From Terriglobia bacterium (GTDB lineage: Bacteria > Acidobacteriota > Terriglobia > JAJPHL01): 64,000 bases of DNA. The position numbers and the translations under genes were made by a program. Positions 32,357-41,594 of this stretch are shown here, piece after piece (position 1 is the stretch's first letter; the number at the start of each line of letters is the position of its first letter). The notes under the pieces were generated by a model that worked only from the letters and a program-made list of their open reading frames with translations, did not search any database and was not told the origin of the DNA. The DNA lies in the NCBI GenBank assembly GCA_021325275.1, contig JAJPHL010000036.1, positions 124,001 through 188,000 on the forward strand, written 5' to 3'.

Positions 32357-34930
32357 GTGAAGCTTCTTCCGGCCCTGTTCCTGATTGGGCAACTGTGCTC
32401 TGCCTCGTCTCCCGCGCAAGAAAAACCTGCCGACGCCTTCCCCGCCGAGCAGGAACTGCTGAACAAGATCCGCCACAATCACGTCGACCCCAACGCGGTG
32501 TACCACGTTCGCGATCTGCCGCTGGTCCGCGAAGACGTCCGCTTTTATTTCACCGACGGAATTCTCGCGCTGCTCGAGCCGGTGGAAGGCCGCGTGACGG
32601 GTGCAGTCTTCGTGGGCGAAGGTGAAACGCTGGTCATGCCGCCCGATCCTTCCGAGAAACGCCACTTGGCGCGCTTCGCCGGCGCGCCGGTGTTAAACGA
32701 AAAATTCAACGCGGCTTTCTTCCGCTTCGGCGACGACTCCGGCGCGCAACTCACCGAAGGAATCAAGCAGCACACCGCCAAAGTGCCGCTCGACAAGCAG
32801 GAATTTCTCGACCAGTGGTCGGCGGTGGTGCAGAATCTTTCGCTGGTTTACGATCTGCGCCTGCTTGACGACCTGCTCGTTACGCCCGGGCCGAAAGGCG
32901 ATAACGATCGCGGATTTTTCCTGGCGCATTTGTTCGGCGTGAAACTGGGCGCGTTCGACATCGCCGTCGATCCGCTGGGCGCCGAGCAGGTCACGGTTGC
33001 GCAAATCAATTGGAACGAAGGACGCCGCTACGACGACATATGGCTGTCGTTCCCGTCGGCGTCGGCGCGCCAGCGCCGGCACGCGAAAGATCCCAACGCC
33101 TCGCCGCTCGACGGCGCGGCGTTGCCGGAGCAGATCGACGTGCGTAGCTACAAGGTCGATTCCACGATCAACGCCGAGCGCCAGATGGAAGTCACCGCCA
33201 CCGTGGACTACGACGGCGCGCAGCCCGGCGAACGCATGCTGGCCTTCCACATTTCGCGATTCCTGCGCGTGTCGCAAGTGGAAATGGACGGCGTGAAGCT
33301 GCTCGCGTATCAAGACGAGGGATTGAGCCCCGAAGACGCGCTGCACGGCAACGATCAGATCACCGTGCTGCTGCCCAAGCCTATTGAACGCGGACGACAT
33401 TATTCGCTGACCTTCAAATACGCCGGCAGCGTGATCGGCGACGCCGGGAACGGCGTGCTCTATGTGGGCGCGCGCGGCATTTGGTATCCCCAGCGCGGTT
33501 TTCGCTCCGCGATGTACGATCTCACGTTCCGCGTGCCGCGCAAATTGACTTTGGTGGCGACGGGCCAGCGCGTTTCCGAAACCGAAGACGGCGATTCGCG
33601 CGTGTCGCACTGGAAATCGCCCACGCCGATCCGCGTCGCCGGCTTCAACATCGGCAACTACAGCGAGAGTTCGGTGAAAAGTGCGAGTGGCGTCACGGTG
33701 ATGGTCTATGCGAACCGCGGTCTCGAACCGGCGCTGGAAGGCAACCGCGCCGCCGCGCCGCGGCCGCCGCTCGGTCCGCCGACGAATCCGATCCGGCGCC
33801 GCGATCCGATCGTTCCACCCGACGCCTCGCGAGGCACGCCCGATTCCGACGACGAAGCCGCGAACATGGCGCGCAACCTCGCGCCGGTGATGGACTATTT
33901 CTCGCGGACGTTCGGCTCGCTGCCGTTGGAGTCGCTGCGCGTTTCGCCGATCCCGGGAAAATTCGGCCAAGGCTGGCCCGGCCTGATCTACTTGTCGACG
34001 CTCTCTTATCTCCCCGCCGACGATCCCGCGATGCCGGCGAAGGAACGCATCGGTGTTTTTTTCCGCTGGCTGTTGCCGGTGCATGAAATCGCGCACCAAT
34101 GGTGGGGACACGCGGTGATTCCCGCCACTTATCGCGACGAATGGATCAGCGAAGCGCTGGCCAGCTACTCGGCGCTGCTGTGGCTGGAGCAAAAAGACAA
34201 GTCGGGCGCGCGCGACGTGCGCGACATGCTCGAGGTCTATCGTCGCGAGTTGCTGGAAAAGCGCAACGACGAAACCGTCGAGTCGGCGGGACCGCTGGCG
34301 ATGGGATTTCGCCTCGACAATTCGCGCACGCCGCTGGGCGTCGATCGCGTTTTCTACGACAAGGGACCGTGGGTGATCCACATGATGCGCCAGTTGATGC
34401 GCGATCCCAAGACCGGCTCGGACGCCCCGTTCTTTCAGTTCCTCCACGCCCTGCGCGAGGAATACGCGGCCAAGCCGCTTACCACGGCGGGATTCCGTGA
34501 ACTGGCGGAGCGCTACGTGTCGCCCGCGTTGAACGCGGAGCCGGGCAACAAGGGACGATCGCTGCAATGGTTTTTCGAGCAGTGGATCTACGGCTCGGGG
34601 ATTCCCGACCTCAAGGTCGAGGCGAAGATCGACGCGCGCTCTGCCGCGCCGGCGGGTGGCAAGACCCCAGCGCGGCGCGTTCCCCCAGCGGCGGCATCGG
34701 CGGCCGGGAAAATTTCGGGAACCGCCACGCTAACGGGCGTCGAGGAATCGTGGATCGTCCCAGTGCCGATCTACGTGCAAACGGCGCGCGGTGAAAGCGT
34801 GTTCGCCGGTATCGCGCTGGCCGCCGTGCCGGGTGGCGCCGACGATCCGCATTTCTCGCTACCGCTTCCGCCGGGTGGTCAAAAGATCGTGGTCGATCCG
34901 GGCCAGGCCGTTCTCGCCGTCTTCAAGTGA
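32357..34930 (+). CDS. Secreted M1-family peptidase
   Basis: Gluzincin of 857 residues with a signal peptide (1-20). The catalytic domain carries HEIAHQWWGH (His576, Glu577, His580) and DEWISEALASYSA with Glu599 as third ligand, the HExxH-18-E spacing of M1. The exopeptidase GAMEN motif is not evident, so aminopeptidase activity is uncertain. Unlike typical M1 enzymes, it has about 270 extra N-terminal residues of mixed structure before the M1 beta-saddle. The C-terminus holds an Ala/Pro linker followed by a small beta domain. The GTG start is 7 bases after an extended -10 and lacks a ribosome site. Divergent from another envelope peptidase. Confidence 0.85.
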   Translation: MKLLPALFLIGQLCSASSPAQEKPADAFPAEQELLNKIRHNHVDPNAVYHVRDLPLVREDVRFYFTDGILALLEPVEGRVTGAVFVGEGETLVMPPDPSEKRHLARFAGAPVLNEKFNAAFFRFGDDSGAQLTEGIKQHTAKVPLDKQEFLDQWSAVVQNLSLVYDLRLLDDLLVTPGPKGDNDRGFFLAHLFGVKLGAFDIAVDPLGAEQVTVAQINWNEGRRYDDIWLSFPSASARQRRHAKDPNASPLDGAALPEQIDVRSYKVDSTINAERQMEVTATVDYDGAQPGERMLAFHISRFLRVSQVEMDGVKLLAYQDEGLSPEDALHGNDQITVLLPKPIERGRHYSLTFKYAGSVIGDAGNGVLYVGARGIWYPQRGFRSAMYDLTFRVPRKLTLVATGQRVSETEDGDSRVSHWKSPTPIRVAGFNIGNYSESSVKSASGVTVMVYANRGLEPALEGNRAAAPRPPLGPPTNPIRRRDPIVPPDASRGTPDSDDEAANMARNLAPVMDYFSRTFGSLPLESLRVSPIPGKFGQGWPGLIYLSTLSYLPADDPAMPAKERIGVFFRWLLPVHEIAHQWWGHAVIPATYRDEWISEALASYSALLWLEQKDKSGARDVRDMLEVYRRELLEKRNDETVESAGPLAMGFRLDNSRTPLGVDRVFYDKGPWVIHMMRQLMRDPKTGSDAPFFQFLHALREEYAAKPLTTAGFRELAERYVSPALNAEPGNKGRSLQWFFEQWIYGSGIPDLKVEAKIDARSAAPAGGKTPARRVPPAAASAAGKISGTATLTGVEESWIVPVPIYVQTARGESVFAGIALAAVPGGADDPHFSLPLPPGGQKIVVDPGQAVLAVFK

Positions 34931-34932
34931 TG

Positions 34933-34941
34933 TGATAGACT
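34933..34941 (+). promoter_or_regulatory. Extended -10 upstream of the phosphatase gene
   Basis: TGATAGACT, identical to the box at 3972-3980, here lies 33 bases before the ATG at 34975, giving a short untranslated leader. Confidence 0.4.
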
Positions 34942-34974
34942 CCAGATTTTCGTCCCCAGCCGCTGAGACAAGAG

Positions 34975-36621
34975 ATGAGTGTAAACATTAAATTGATCGT
35001 CACCGACCCTTCCGGCAAGAGCCGCGAAGTGGAAGTCCAGAAGTTTCCCTACACCATCGGCCGCCTCGGCGACAACGAACTGCTGCTGCGCGACAATCGC
35101 ATTTCGCGTCATCAGGCGCAAATCGTGGAGGAAGAAAATCAATATTTCCTCGAGGATTTGGAGAGCCGCCACGGCACGTTCGTAAATGGCGAAAAGGTCA
35201 CGCGCCACCGGCTGCAGCCGAACGATCGCATCGACTTCGGCGTAGCGGAATCGTTCGTGCTGACGTACTCGAGCGATCAGCCGGACATGAGCAAGCTGCT
35301 CGACCGCTTCCGGGCGTCTTCGGGCGAAGGAAGCTCGGTCGCCGAGTTGCAGCAACTCAACGCCATGTTGGAAGTCAGCCGCGTGCTGCACGCGGGACTC
35401 GCGCTTGACGACATTCTGACGCAAGTGGTGGATTCGTGTCTGCAGATCGCGCAAGTGGATCGCGGATTGCTTCTGCTGAAAGACGAAAGCGGCAAGCTGG
35501 AATTTCGCGTGGCCCGCGATCGCGCGCGCGGAACGCTGGGCGGCAAAAATTTAAAGGTGTCCAAGACGGTGGTCGATCGCGCCATCGAAACCCGCCGTCA
35601 CGTGATCCAAACCGACGTGGGCGGTGAAGCCGACGATCCGTTGGCCGCGCAGCATTCCATCGCCGATCTCGAAATCCGAACGGTGATTTGCCTGCCGCTG
35701 ATGCGCATGCAGGTGACGGCGGCGTCGGAAACCACATCGTACGGCTCGGCCGCCGACGTGATCGGCGTGCTGTACATGGATAGCAAGCGTCCCACGTCGA
35801 CGTTCTCGGACACCAGCCGCGAAATCTTGCAGAGCCTGTGCTTGGAAGCATCCACGGTTGTGGAAAACGCCAAGCTTATGGCGTTGTCGCGCGAGAGAGA
35901 AAAATTCGAGCAGGAACTGAAGATCGCGCGCACCATTCAGCAGAAGCTTTTGCCGCGGCGCTTCCCGGAGGGCTTGGCCTACCAAGTGACGGGCACCAAC
36001 GTGGCGTGTCACGAGGTCGGCGGCGATTACTGGGATGTTTTCGAACTCGGCGATGGCCGCTGCGGTGTCGTGATCGCCGACGTTTCGGGTAAGGGCATGT
36101 CGGCGGCGTTGCTGGCCTCTATGCTGCAAGGCGTTTTTTGGGCCACCGCGATGGCCGGACGGCGTCCCGCGGAAGTGGCGCGCGTGGTGAATTCCTACGT
36201 GTGCGAGCGGTCGACGCCCGACAAATACGCAACGCTGTTTTACGGTATTCTCGATCCGGCGGGACAAATCATCTACGTGAATGCCGGACACAATCCCCCG
36301 ATGCTGGTGGGTCCGGGCCGCATTCATCCGCTTGGCTCGGAGAACCTGCCGATCGGAATGTTCCCGCAAGCGCAGTACACCGACACCACGCTCGACTTCG
36401 CCTGCGGCGACACGCTGGTGCTCTACACCGACGGAGTCACGGAGGCCGCTAATGGCGGCGACGAAATGTTCGGCGAGGATCGCTTGAAAAATTTCCTGGG
36501 ACCATGCTCCGGCAACTCCTGCGAACAATTGCGCGACAGCCTGCTGCAAGCCGTGAAGGTTTTTGCCGCGGGCGCGCCGCAAAACGACGACATTACCGTA
36601 GTGATTGCCCGCCGCTGTTAA
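34975..36621 (+). CDS. FHA-GAF-PP2C (SpoIIE/RsbU-type) protein phosphatase
   Basis: Cytoplasmic signalling protein of 548 residues. An N-terminal FHA domain (about 1-100; YTIGRLGDNELLLRDNRISRHQAQI, then SRHGTFVNG) binds phosphothreonine peptides. A GAF domain spans about 140-305, a coiled connector (LSREREKFEQELKIARTIQQKLLPRRFP) links it, and a SpoIIE-type PP2C phosphatase fills 345-548, with the metal-binding aspartates in VGGDYWDVF, VIADVSGKGM, LYTDGVTEA and NDDITVVI. Such proteins dephosphorylate anti-sigma-factor antagonists in partner-switching pathways or reverse Ser/Thr kinases. A Ser/Thr kinase gene lies 2 kb away and may be linked functionally. No anti-sigma gene is adjacent. Confidence 0.92.
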   Translation: MSVNIKLIVTDPSGKSREVEVQKFPYTIGRLGDNELLLRDNRISRHQAQIVEEENQYFLEDLESRHGTFVNGEKVTRHRLQPNDRIDFGVAESFVLTYSSDQPDMSKLLDRFRASSGEGSSVAELQQLNAMLEVSRVLHAGLALDDILTQVVDSCLQIAQVDRGLLLLKDESGKLEFRVARDRARGTLGGKNLKVSKTVVDRAIETRRHVIQTDVGGEADDPLAAQHSIADLEIRTVICLPLMRMQVTAASETTSYGSAADVIGVLYMDSKRPTSTFSDTSREILQSLCLEASTVVENAKLMALSREREKFEQELKIARTIQQKLLPRRFPEGLAYQVTGTNVACHEVGGDYWDVFELGDGRCGVVIADVSGKGMSAALLASMLQGVFWATAMAGRRPAEVARVVNSYVCERSTPDKYATLFYGILDPAGQIIYVNAGHNPPMLVGPGRIHPLGSENLPIGMFPQAQYTDTTLDFACGDTLVLYTDGVTEAANGGDEMFGEDRLKNFLGPCSGNSCEQLRDSLLQAVKVFAAGAPQNDDITVVIARRC

Positions 36622-36634
36622 CTACCGTCCCTGT

Positions 36635-37116
36635 GGAGTCTGTGTGACAACTCAGCGCCGCAGGAGCCTCTTTGAAAATTCAGCCCCGAAGGAGTCTGTG
36701 TGACAACCCAGCCCCGAAGGAGTCTGTGTGACAACCCAGCCCCGAAGGAGTCTGTGTGAAAACTCGACCCAAAGGAGCCTGTGTGAAAATTCAGCCCCGA
36801 AGGGGCGCGCTATGACAGCCCAGGCTGAAGCCGGAGCCGTTTTTGCTCCGGCGCAGGCCTGGGTCAGAGGGCCAAAAAACGAAGCGCTGAAGGCGCGATT
36901 CAAATAATAGGAATGCGAGCAAGAATTTCTTAGGCCGTCCTTTCAGGACTCGCTTTATCACGCAAACACGACCCAGGCCCACGCCGGAGCAAAAGACGCT
37001 CCGGCTCCGACCTGGGCTGTCATAGCTCGCCCCTTCAGGGCTGAGTTGTCACACAGACTCCTTCGGGGCGAGTTTTCACATAGACTCTTTCGGGGCTGGG
37101 CTGTCACACAGACTCT
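36635..37116. repeat. Large compound inverted repeat with 28-bp tandem arms (family F)
   Basis: Left: six tandem units of 28 bases (one of 27) at 36635-36801, consensus beginning GGAGTCTGTGTGACAACCCA and ending GCCCCGAA. Then comes a core of about 55 bases (about 36812-36866) holding the hairpin CCGGAGC...GCTCCGG. A loop of about 100 bases follows, then an inverted copy of the core (about 36970-37024) and three inverted 28-base units at 37034-37116. The arms pair almost throughout. It occupies the whole 512-base gap between the phosphatase and B3/4 genes. The loop contains GCGCTGAAGGCGC and shows no gene. Confidence 0.85.
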
Positions 37117-37133
37117 TGTGGAGTGCGTCCAAA

Positions 37134-37841
37134 TCACCACTCAAACGCCGGCTGCTCACGACTCAGAACGCACGCCGTGGTCTCGCCACCGCAATGCTGA
37201 CGCACCAACTCGGCAAGCCGCGCCATCGGCGCCGCTAAGTCTTCGGGCGCGAACGGCGGCGACATCAGGTCCACGTTGATGGCGAGATTCCGCGTGGCCG
37301 CCGTGAGTTTGCTGAAATCCGCGTTGCGCCACGTCCAGCGGCGGCACATCACGCGGCGCGTTCCCGGTGTGTAGTAGATGATTTCGCCGGGCGCGGGGTT
37401 TTCCACTGCCGCCGGTTTGAACAGCGGCGCGAAAGTTTCGTCGCCGCGCGAGAGACCCAAACACAAATCGCCTGCGACAGAATCCAGATCGTCGCCGCCG
37501 CACGGCAGCGTCCAGCTAAGACTGATGGTGTTCATGATGTCGACGGCACGGTTGATCGAACGCGGCGACTTTCTTTTGCGGATTTGGCTGTGCAGAAAGC
37601 GAATGCTCGGAGTGAACTTGGCAGGATCCGCGCCGAACTTCACGTACGCCGCATCCCACGCCGCGATGCGCTCCTCCTCCTGTGAAGTAGGAATCGCTCC
37701 GACTCGCGCCACAGCGTCCGTGAGCAATCGCGCCGTTTCCAGATCGCCTTCGTGGTTCGCGATTCCCGTGGCGATCACCACACCGCCGCGAAATCCTGGG
37801 AACATTTCGAAAATCGCCGGCTCAATGTTGTAGTTGGGCAT
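37134..37841 (-). CDS. B3/B4 tRNA-binding-domain protein
   Basis: Free-standing B3/4 domain of 235 residues, related to the editing region of the phenylalanyl-tRNA synthetase beta subunit. PAIFEMFPGFRGGVVIATGI opens the domain; KRKSPRSINRAVDIMNTISL (near 88-107) and a late GxRRVMCRRWTWRNAD segment match the family. Free-standing members are thought to act on mischarged tRNA or as accessory nucleic-acid binders, but this is not settled. It is soluble. Its start lies 20 bases inside the MaoC-like gene, so it is translated from the same mRNA by coupling. Confidence 0.8.
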   Translation of the reverse strand: MPNYNIEPAIFEMFPGFRGGVVIATGIANHEGDLETARLLTDAVARVGAIPTSQEEERIAAWDAAYVKFGADPAKFTPSIRFLHSQIRKRKSPRSINRAVDIMNTISLSWTLPCGGDDLDSVAGDLCLGLSRGDETFAPLFKPAAVENPAPGEIIYYTPGTRRVMCRRWTWRNADFSKLTAATRNLAINVDLMSPPFAPEDLAAPMARLAELVRQHCGGETTACVLSREQPAFEW

Positions 37842-38568
37842 TTGGCTTCAGTCCGTAGATAAACGTATGCCGCACTTGCGCCAGGGGACGCCCTTCGCGG
37901 CCCGACATCGCCAGCGCCGCGACGGCGAACGTCCGTCCTTTGCGCTCGAAGGCGTCGGTCATCACGCCGCGCACCGTGACCGTCTCGCCGGGGTCGGCGG
38001 TGTTGAAGTGTCGCACGTGGCTTTCGGTGTGGATCCAGGGATTCAGCCGGAAATTCTGCACGAGAATCTGGTTGGCCATCCACAAGAGGGCTTCGGGTGC
38101 CGCCTCCGCGCCGGTGATCTGAAGGACCGAAGTCATACTTCCGAGCGGCGTGCCCGGTGCGAGCGATTCCGCCGATGCCTTGGGGCGATCATCGTGCGAA
38201 GGCGCGGGACAATCGCGGTATTCAGTAAATTCGCCCGCGCCCTCGAGCGCCGCCGTCGCCGCGGCGCATACCGTGCCGTCGTCGCGCTCCGCCGTGACCT
38301 TGACACGATCGCCTTCGTGGACATATCGCGTCACGACCCATTCGTCTTCGTAAATCGGCGCGTGAAATCGCACCTGGACCGTGCCACGCTCGAGCCACGC
38401 CCTGCCAAGCGCGTGAATCATCGCCGGGACCATGTAGCCGTACACTGTGACTCCCGGGACCAGGCCACCGCGAAATCCATAGGCGGCCGCCACGCGATCG
38501 TCGTGGATCTTGTTTTCCGAATCGGCGGCGGTGTTGCGCGCCTGTACGCGCCAGCTTCTGTCGGACAT
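37822..38568 (-). CDS. MaoC-like hotdog-fold protein
   Basis: Protein of 248 residues containing a hotdog-fold domain of the MaoC dehydratase kind. The ENKIHDDRVAAAYGFRGGLVPG stretch (18-39) has the Asp/His pair and glycine-rich turn of enoyl-CoA hydratase-like MaoC domains, and a second, degenerate hotdog-like half follows from about 145 (NPWIHTESHVRHFNTADPG). It probably acts on a CoA-thioester or is a binding-only member. It leads a two-gene operon with the B3/4 protein. TATCAT on the minus strand lies just upstream of the ATG together with GAGGG. The pairing of these two genes has no obvious metabolic logic. Confidence 0.75.
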   Translation of the reverse strand: MSDRSWRVQARNTAADSENKIHDDRVAAAYGFRGGLVPGVTVYGYMVPAMIHALGRAWLERGTVQVRFHAPIYEDEWVVTRYVHEGDRVKVTAERDDGTVCAAATAALEGAGEFTEYRDCPAPSHDDRPKASAESLAPGTPLGSMTSVLQITGAEAAPEALLWMANQILVQNFRLNPWIHTESHVRHFNTADPGETVTVRGVMTDAFERKGRTFAVAALAMSGREGRPLAQVRHTFIYGLKPNAQLQH

Positions 38569-38613
38569 GAACCCTCATGATATAAGATAGCGAGACGGCG
38601 CGGGCGGGTGTCC

Positions 38614-40770
38614 ATGGCTCAGGAAATCATTTCTCATTACTGCATCAATGAAAGACTTGGCGGTGGCGGGATGGGTGTGGTCTATCGGGCTACGGATACG
38701 AAACTCGGCCGCGAGGTGGCGCTGAAGTTTCTGACCGAAGCGCTGTCGCGCGATCCATCGGCCGTTGAGCGATTTCGGCGCGAGGCACGCGCGGCGTCGT
38801 CGCTGAATCATCCGCATATCTGCACGATCTACGAGATCGACGAGCACGACGTTCGCCTGTTCATCGCGATGGAGTTGCTCGACGGACAGACGTTGAAGCA
38901 ACGCATCGGCGGACAGGCGTTGCCGCGGGAGACCGTGCTGGCTCTGGCGATCCAGATCGCCGACGCGTTGGACGCGGCACACTCCAAAGGAATCGTGCAT
39001 CGCGATATCAAGCCGGCCAACATTTTCGTCACACCGCGCGATCAAGCGAAAATCCTCGACTTCGGACTGGCCAAACTCGGTCCAACTCCCAGCGACGCTT
39101 CCGAAACCGCCGATGGCCTGACGAGTCCGGGCATGGCGCTCGGCACCGCCGCCTACATGTCGCCGGAGCAAGCGCGTGGCGAAGAACTCGACGCCCGCAG
39201 CGATCTTTTCAGTTTTGGCGCGGTGCTCTATGAAATGGCCAGCGGGCAAGAAGCATTTTCCGGCGCGACCGCCGCGGTGATCCACGAGGCGATCCTCAAC
39301 CGCACACCGGTCTTCACGTCGAAGGATTACCCGCCGGAGTTTACGCGAATCTTGCAAAAAGCGCTAGAACGCGATCGCCGCCTGCGCTACCAAAGCGCCG
39401 CCGATCTTCGCGCCGACTTGGAACGCGTGAAGCGCGACGCGGGAAATTCCTCAGGATCGGCGGCAGCCCGTGCGCCAGGAGCGTCGGTGGCGGTTTTGTA
39501 TTTCGAGAATCTCAGCGGAGTGAAAGAAGACGAGTACTTTCGCGACGGCATCACCGAGGACATCATTACGGAGCTATCCAAAATTCAGGGCTTGCGCGTC
39601 TTTCCGCGCTCCGCGGTGATGACGTATCGCGACAAACCGGCGACCGCGCCGGAAATTGGCCGTCAGTTAGGCGCGACGCACATTTTGAGCGGAAGTTTGC
39701 GGCGTGCGGGCAATCGCTTCCGCTTTAACGCGCAACTGGTCGAAGGCGCCGGTGGGACTACGTTGTGGGCGGAGCGCTACGATCGCGAAATGGCCGATGT
39801 CTTCGAATTGCAGGACGAGATTGCGCGCACCGTCAGCCAGGCGCTGCGCATCCAGCTCACTCCGCAGGAAGAGCAGGCGATCGCCAGCAAGCCTACCGAA
39901 AACACGCAAGCCTACGATTCCTACTTGCGCGGACGCAGTCACCTGTTCCGGCAAACTCGCACCGATCTCGAGTTCGCGCGGATGATGTTCGAGTTTGCCA
40001 TCACGCTGGATCCCGATTTCGCGCTGGCGCATGCCGGCATCGCCAATATCTGCGCGACCATGTACGAGTGGCACGAGCGCAGCGCCCACTGGATCGAACT
40101 GGGCGTGGATTCGTGCCAGCGTGCCTTGCAACTAGAGCCTGGACTCCCGGAGGCGCTGGTGGCGCGGGCGCGAATGGCCTATGCTCAACGCCAGTTTCCG
40201 CAGGCTCTGACCGACGCGCTGGAGGCGATCGCCCGCAAGCAGGATTGTCCGGGCGTTTACAGCGTCTTGTTGCGCAGCTACTTTTCGCAGGATCGCCTGG
40301 AAGAAGTCGCGGGCTGGGCCGATCGCGCACTGGCGGCGAACGGCGACGACTATAACATTTTCAGCCCCATCGTAAATTCGCTGCATCGCTTAGGCAAAGC
40401 AGAGAAGGCGATGCAGTTTCGCAAACAGACGATCCTCGTCCTGCAGCAACACTTGGAGCGTGTTCCGGAGGATGTCCGGGCGCGGATTCTGTTGTCTTCC
40501 GATCAGGCTTACGTCGGAGATCGAGAAAGCGCCATGCGCCAATTGCAGATCGCCGTCGCGCTTCGCCCGCAGGATTCCAACGTGCTTTACAACGCCGCGT
40601 GTACCTACGGACTCCTGCAAATGAAAGCCGAGTGTCTGGTCACGATCCGGGCGGCGGTCGCCGCGGGCTATAACCAGGTGGAATGGTTGGCGCGCGATCC
40701 CGACTTTGCCTGCGTGCGCGACGAGCCCGAATTTCAAGCCCTTCTCGCTACGCAGAGAAACGCGGAATGA
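38614..40770 (+). CDS. Soluble Ser/Thr protein kinase with TolB-like domain and TPRs
   Basis: Hanks-type kinase of 718 residues. The kinase domain (about 10-275) has a complete active site: [11 protein letters not shown] glycine loop, VALKF lysine, HRDIKPANI catalytic loop, DFGLAK and a [10 protein letters not shown] activation segment. A domain of about 130 residues follows (290-420; [22 protein letters not shown]), the TolB-like/FlgO-like module often found between kinases or cyclases and TPRs. Then TPR-like helices run to the end. Unlike most bacterial relatives there is no membrane segment, so it is cytoplasmic. The ATG at 38614 was chosen over the GTG two codons earlier. The next gene overlaps its stop. 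The phosphatase at 34975 is a candidate opposing enzyme. Confidence 0.92.
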   Translation: MAQEIISHYCINERLGGGGMGVVYRATDTKLGREVALKFLTEALSRDPSAVERFRREARAASSLNHPHICTIYEIDEHDVRLFIAMELLDGQTLKQRIGGQALPRETVLALAIQIADALDAAHSKGIVHRDIKPANIFVTPRDQAKILDFGLAKLGPTPSDASETADGLTSPGMALGTAAYMSPEQARGEELDARSDLFSFGAVLYEMASGQEAFSGATAAVIHEAILNRTPVFTSKDYPPEFTRILQKALERDRRLRYQSAADLRADLERVKRDAGNSSGSAAARAPGASVAVLYFENLSGVKEDEYFRDGITEDIITELSKIQGLRVFPRSAVMTYRDKPATAPEIGRQLGATHILSGSLRRAGNRFRFNAQLVEGAGGTTLWAERYDREMADVFELQDEIARTVSQALRIQLTPQEEQAIASKPTENTQAYDSYLRGRSHLFRQTRTDLEFARMMFEFAITLDPDFALAHAGIANICATMYEWHERSAHWIELGVDSCQRALQLEPGLPEALVARARMAYAQRQFPQALTDALEAIARKQDCPGVYSVLLRSYFSQDRLEEVAGWADRALAANGDDYNIFSPIVNSLHRLGKAEKAMQFRKQTILVLQQHLERVPEDVRARILLSSDQAYVGDRESAMRQLQIAVALRPQDSNVLYNAACTYGLLQMKAECLVTIRAAVAAGYNQVEWLARDPDFACVRDEPEFQALLATQRNAE

Positions 40771-41459
40771 GCAAACCACAACTCTTGGCCTTCGACGTCT
40801 TGGGCACGCTGGTGGATCCCTCCGGCATGGAGGCTCACCTCCGGCCGTGCTTTGGAGAATCCGCGGGCCGCGCCGCCGCGTTGTGGCGCGCGAAACAATT
40901 GGAATTTGCGATTCGCCGCGCGCTGATGCGCCGCTACGTAAACTTCGACGTTTGCACCGCGCACGCGCTCACCGCGACGGCCGGCGAGTTGGGACGCGAC
41001 CTTTCGAGCCAGGAGTCGCGCACCTTGCTCGACCAATATCTCACGTTACCGGCGTTTCCCGATGTCGCGCCGGGACTGCGCGCGCTCGCCGAAAAGGGCC
41101 ATCGCCTAGTGGCCTTCTCGAATGGCACGCCGCGGACCTTGCGACTGCTCTTTGAGCAAACGGGCATCCTCGGATGCTTCGAGGAAATCGTCAGCGTGGA
41201 TGAAGTGAAAACTTACAAACCCGATCCCGTGGTCTACGAGCATCTCGCCGCGCGGATGGCGCGGCAATTCGGTGTAGAAAAAGACCTCATCTGGCTCGTC
41301 TCCAGCAATCTTTTCGACGTGATCGGCGCGAAATCGAGCGGACTGCGCGGCGTGTGGATCCGCCGCGATCCGAAGCGCGTGATTGAGCCGTGGGAGTTCG
41401 CGCCCGATCTGATCGTGGAGAGTTTGGGCCACCTCGCCCTCGCATGGGGTGAACTCTAA
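40767..41459 (+). CDS. HAD-family hydrolase, haloacid dehalogenase type II-like
   Basis: Soluble hydrolase of 230 residues. HAD motifs are present in order: [11 protein letters not shown] with the nucleophilic Asp near residue 9, [10 protein letters not shown] (motif II serine), [15 protein letters not shown] (motif III lysine), and [24 protein letters not shown] in place of motif IV, as in L-2-haloacid dehalogenases, where an Asn and an Asp replace the acidic pair. This suggests a dehalogenase or a phosphatase of that branch. The ATGA overlap with the kinase gene implies coupled translation, so the kinase and HAD protein are made together for unknown reasons. Confidence 0.85.
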   Translation: MSKPQLLAFDVLGTLVDPSGMEAHLRPCFGESAGRAAALWRAKQLEFAIRRALMRRYVNFDVCTAHALTATAGELGRDLSSQESRTLLDQYLTLPAFPDVAPGLRALAEKGHRLVAFSNGTPRTLRLLFEQTGILGCFEEIVSVDEVKTYKPDPVVYEHLAARMARQFGVEKDLIWLVSSNLFDVIGAKSSGLRGVWIRRDPKRVIEPWEFAPDLIVESLGHLALAWGEL

Positions 41460-41594
41460 GGTACGGTCTGCGTTACTGAACGCGAACATTCCGGCCTTAG
41501 AAAAAGGCAAGCACACCCGAATTTCGTCAGAATATAGGAGACCGCATTTGCGGGCCCTTGGCAGAGGCCCCAGCTCTGCAGAAACGGAGTTGCG

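Noticed and set aside
32693-34567. A 624-residue minus-strand frame opposite the M1-family gene
   Set aside because: No domain or start signal; the plus strand carries clear zinc-site motifs.
36635-36801. CRISPR-like array of 28-base repeats
   Set aside because: Units follow each other with no spacers, vary in sequence, and are mirrored on the other side; no cas genes are present.
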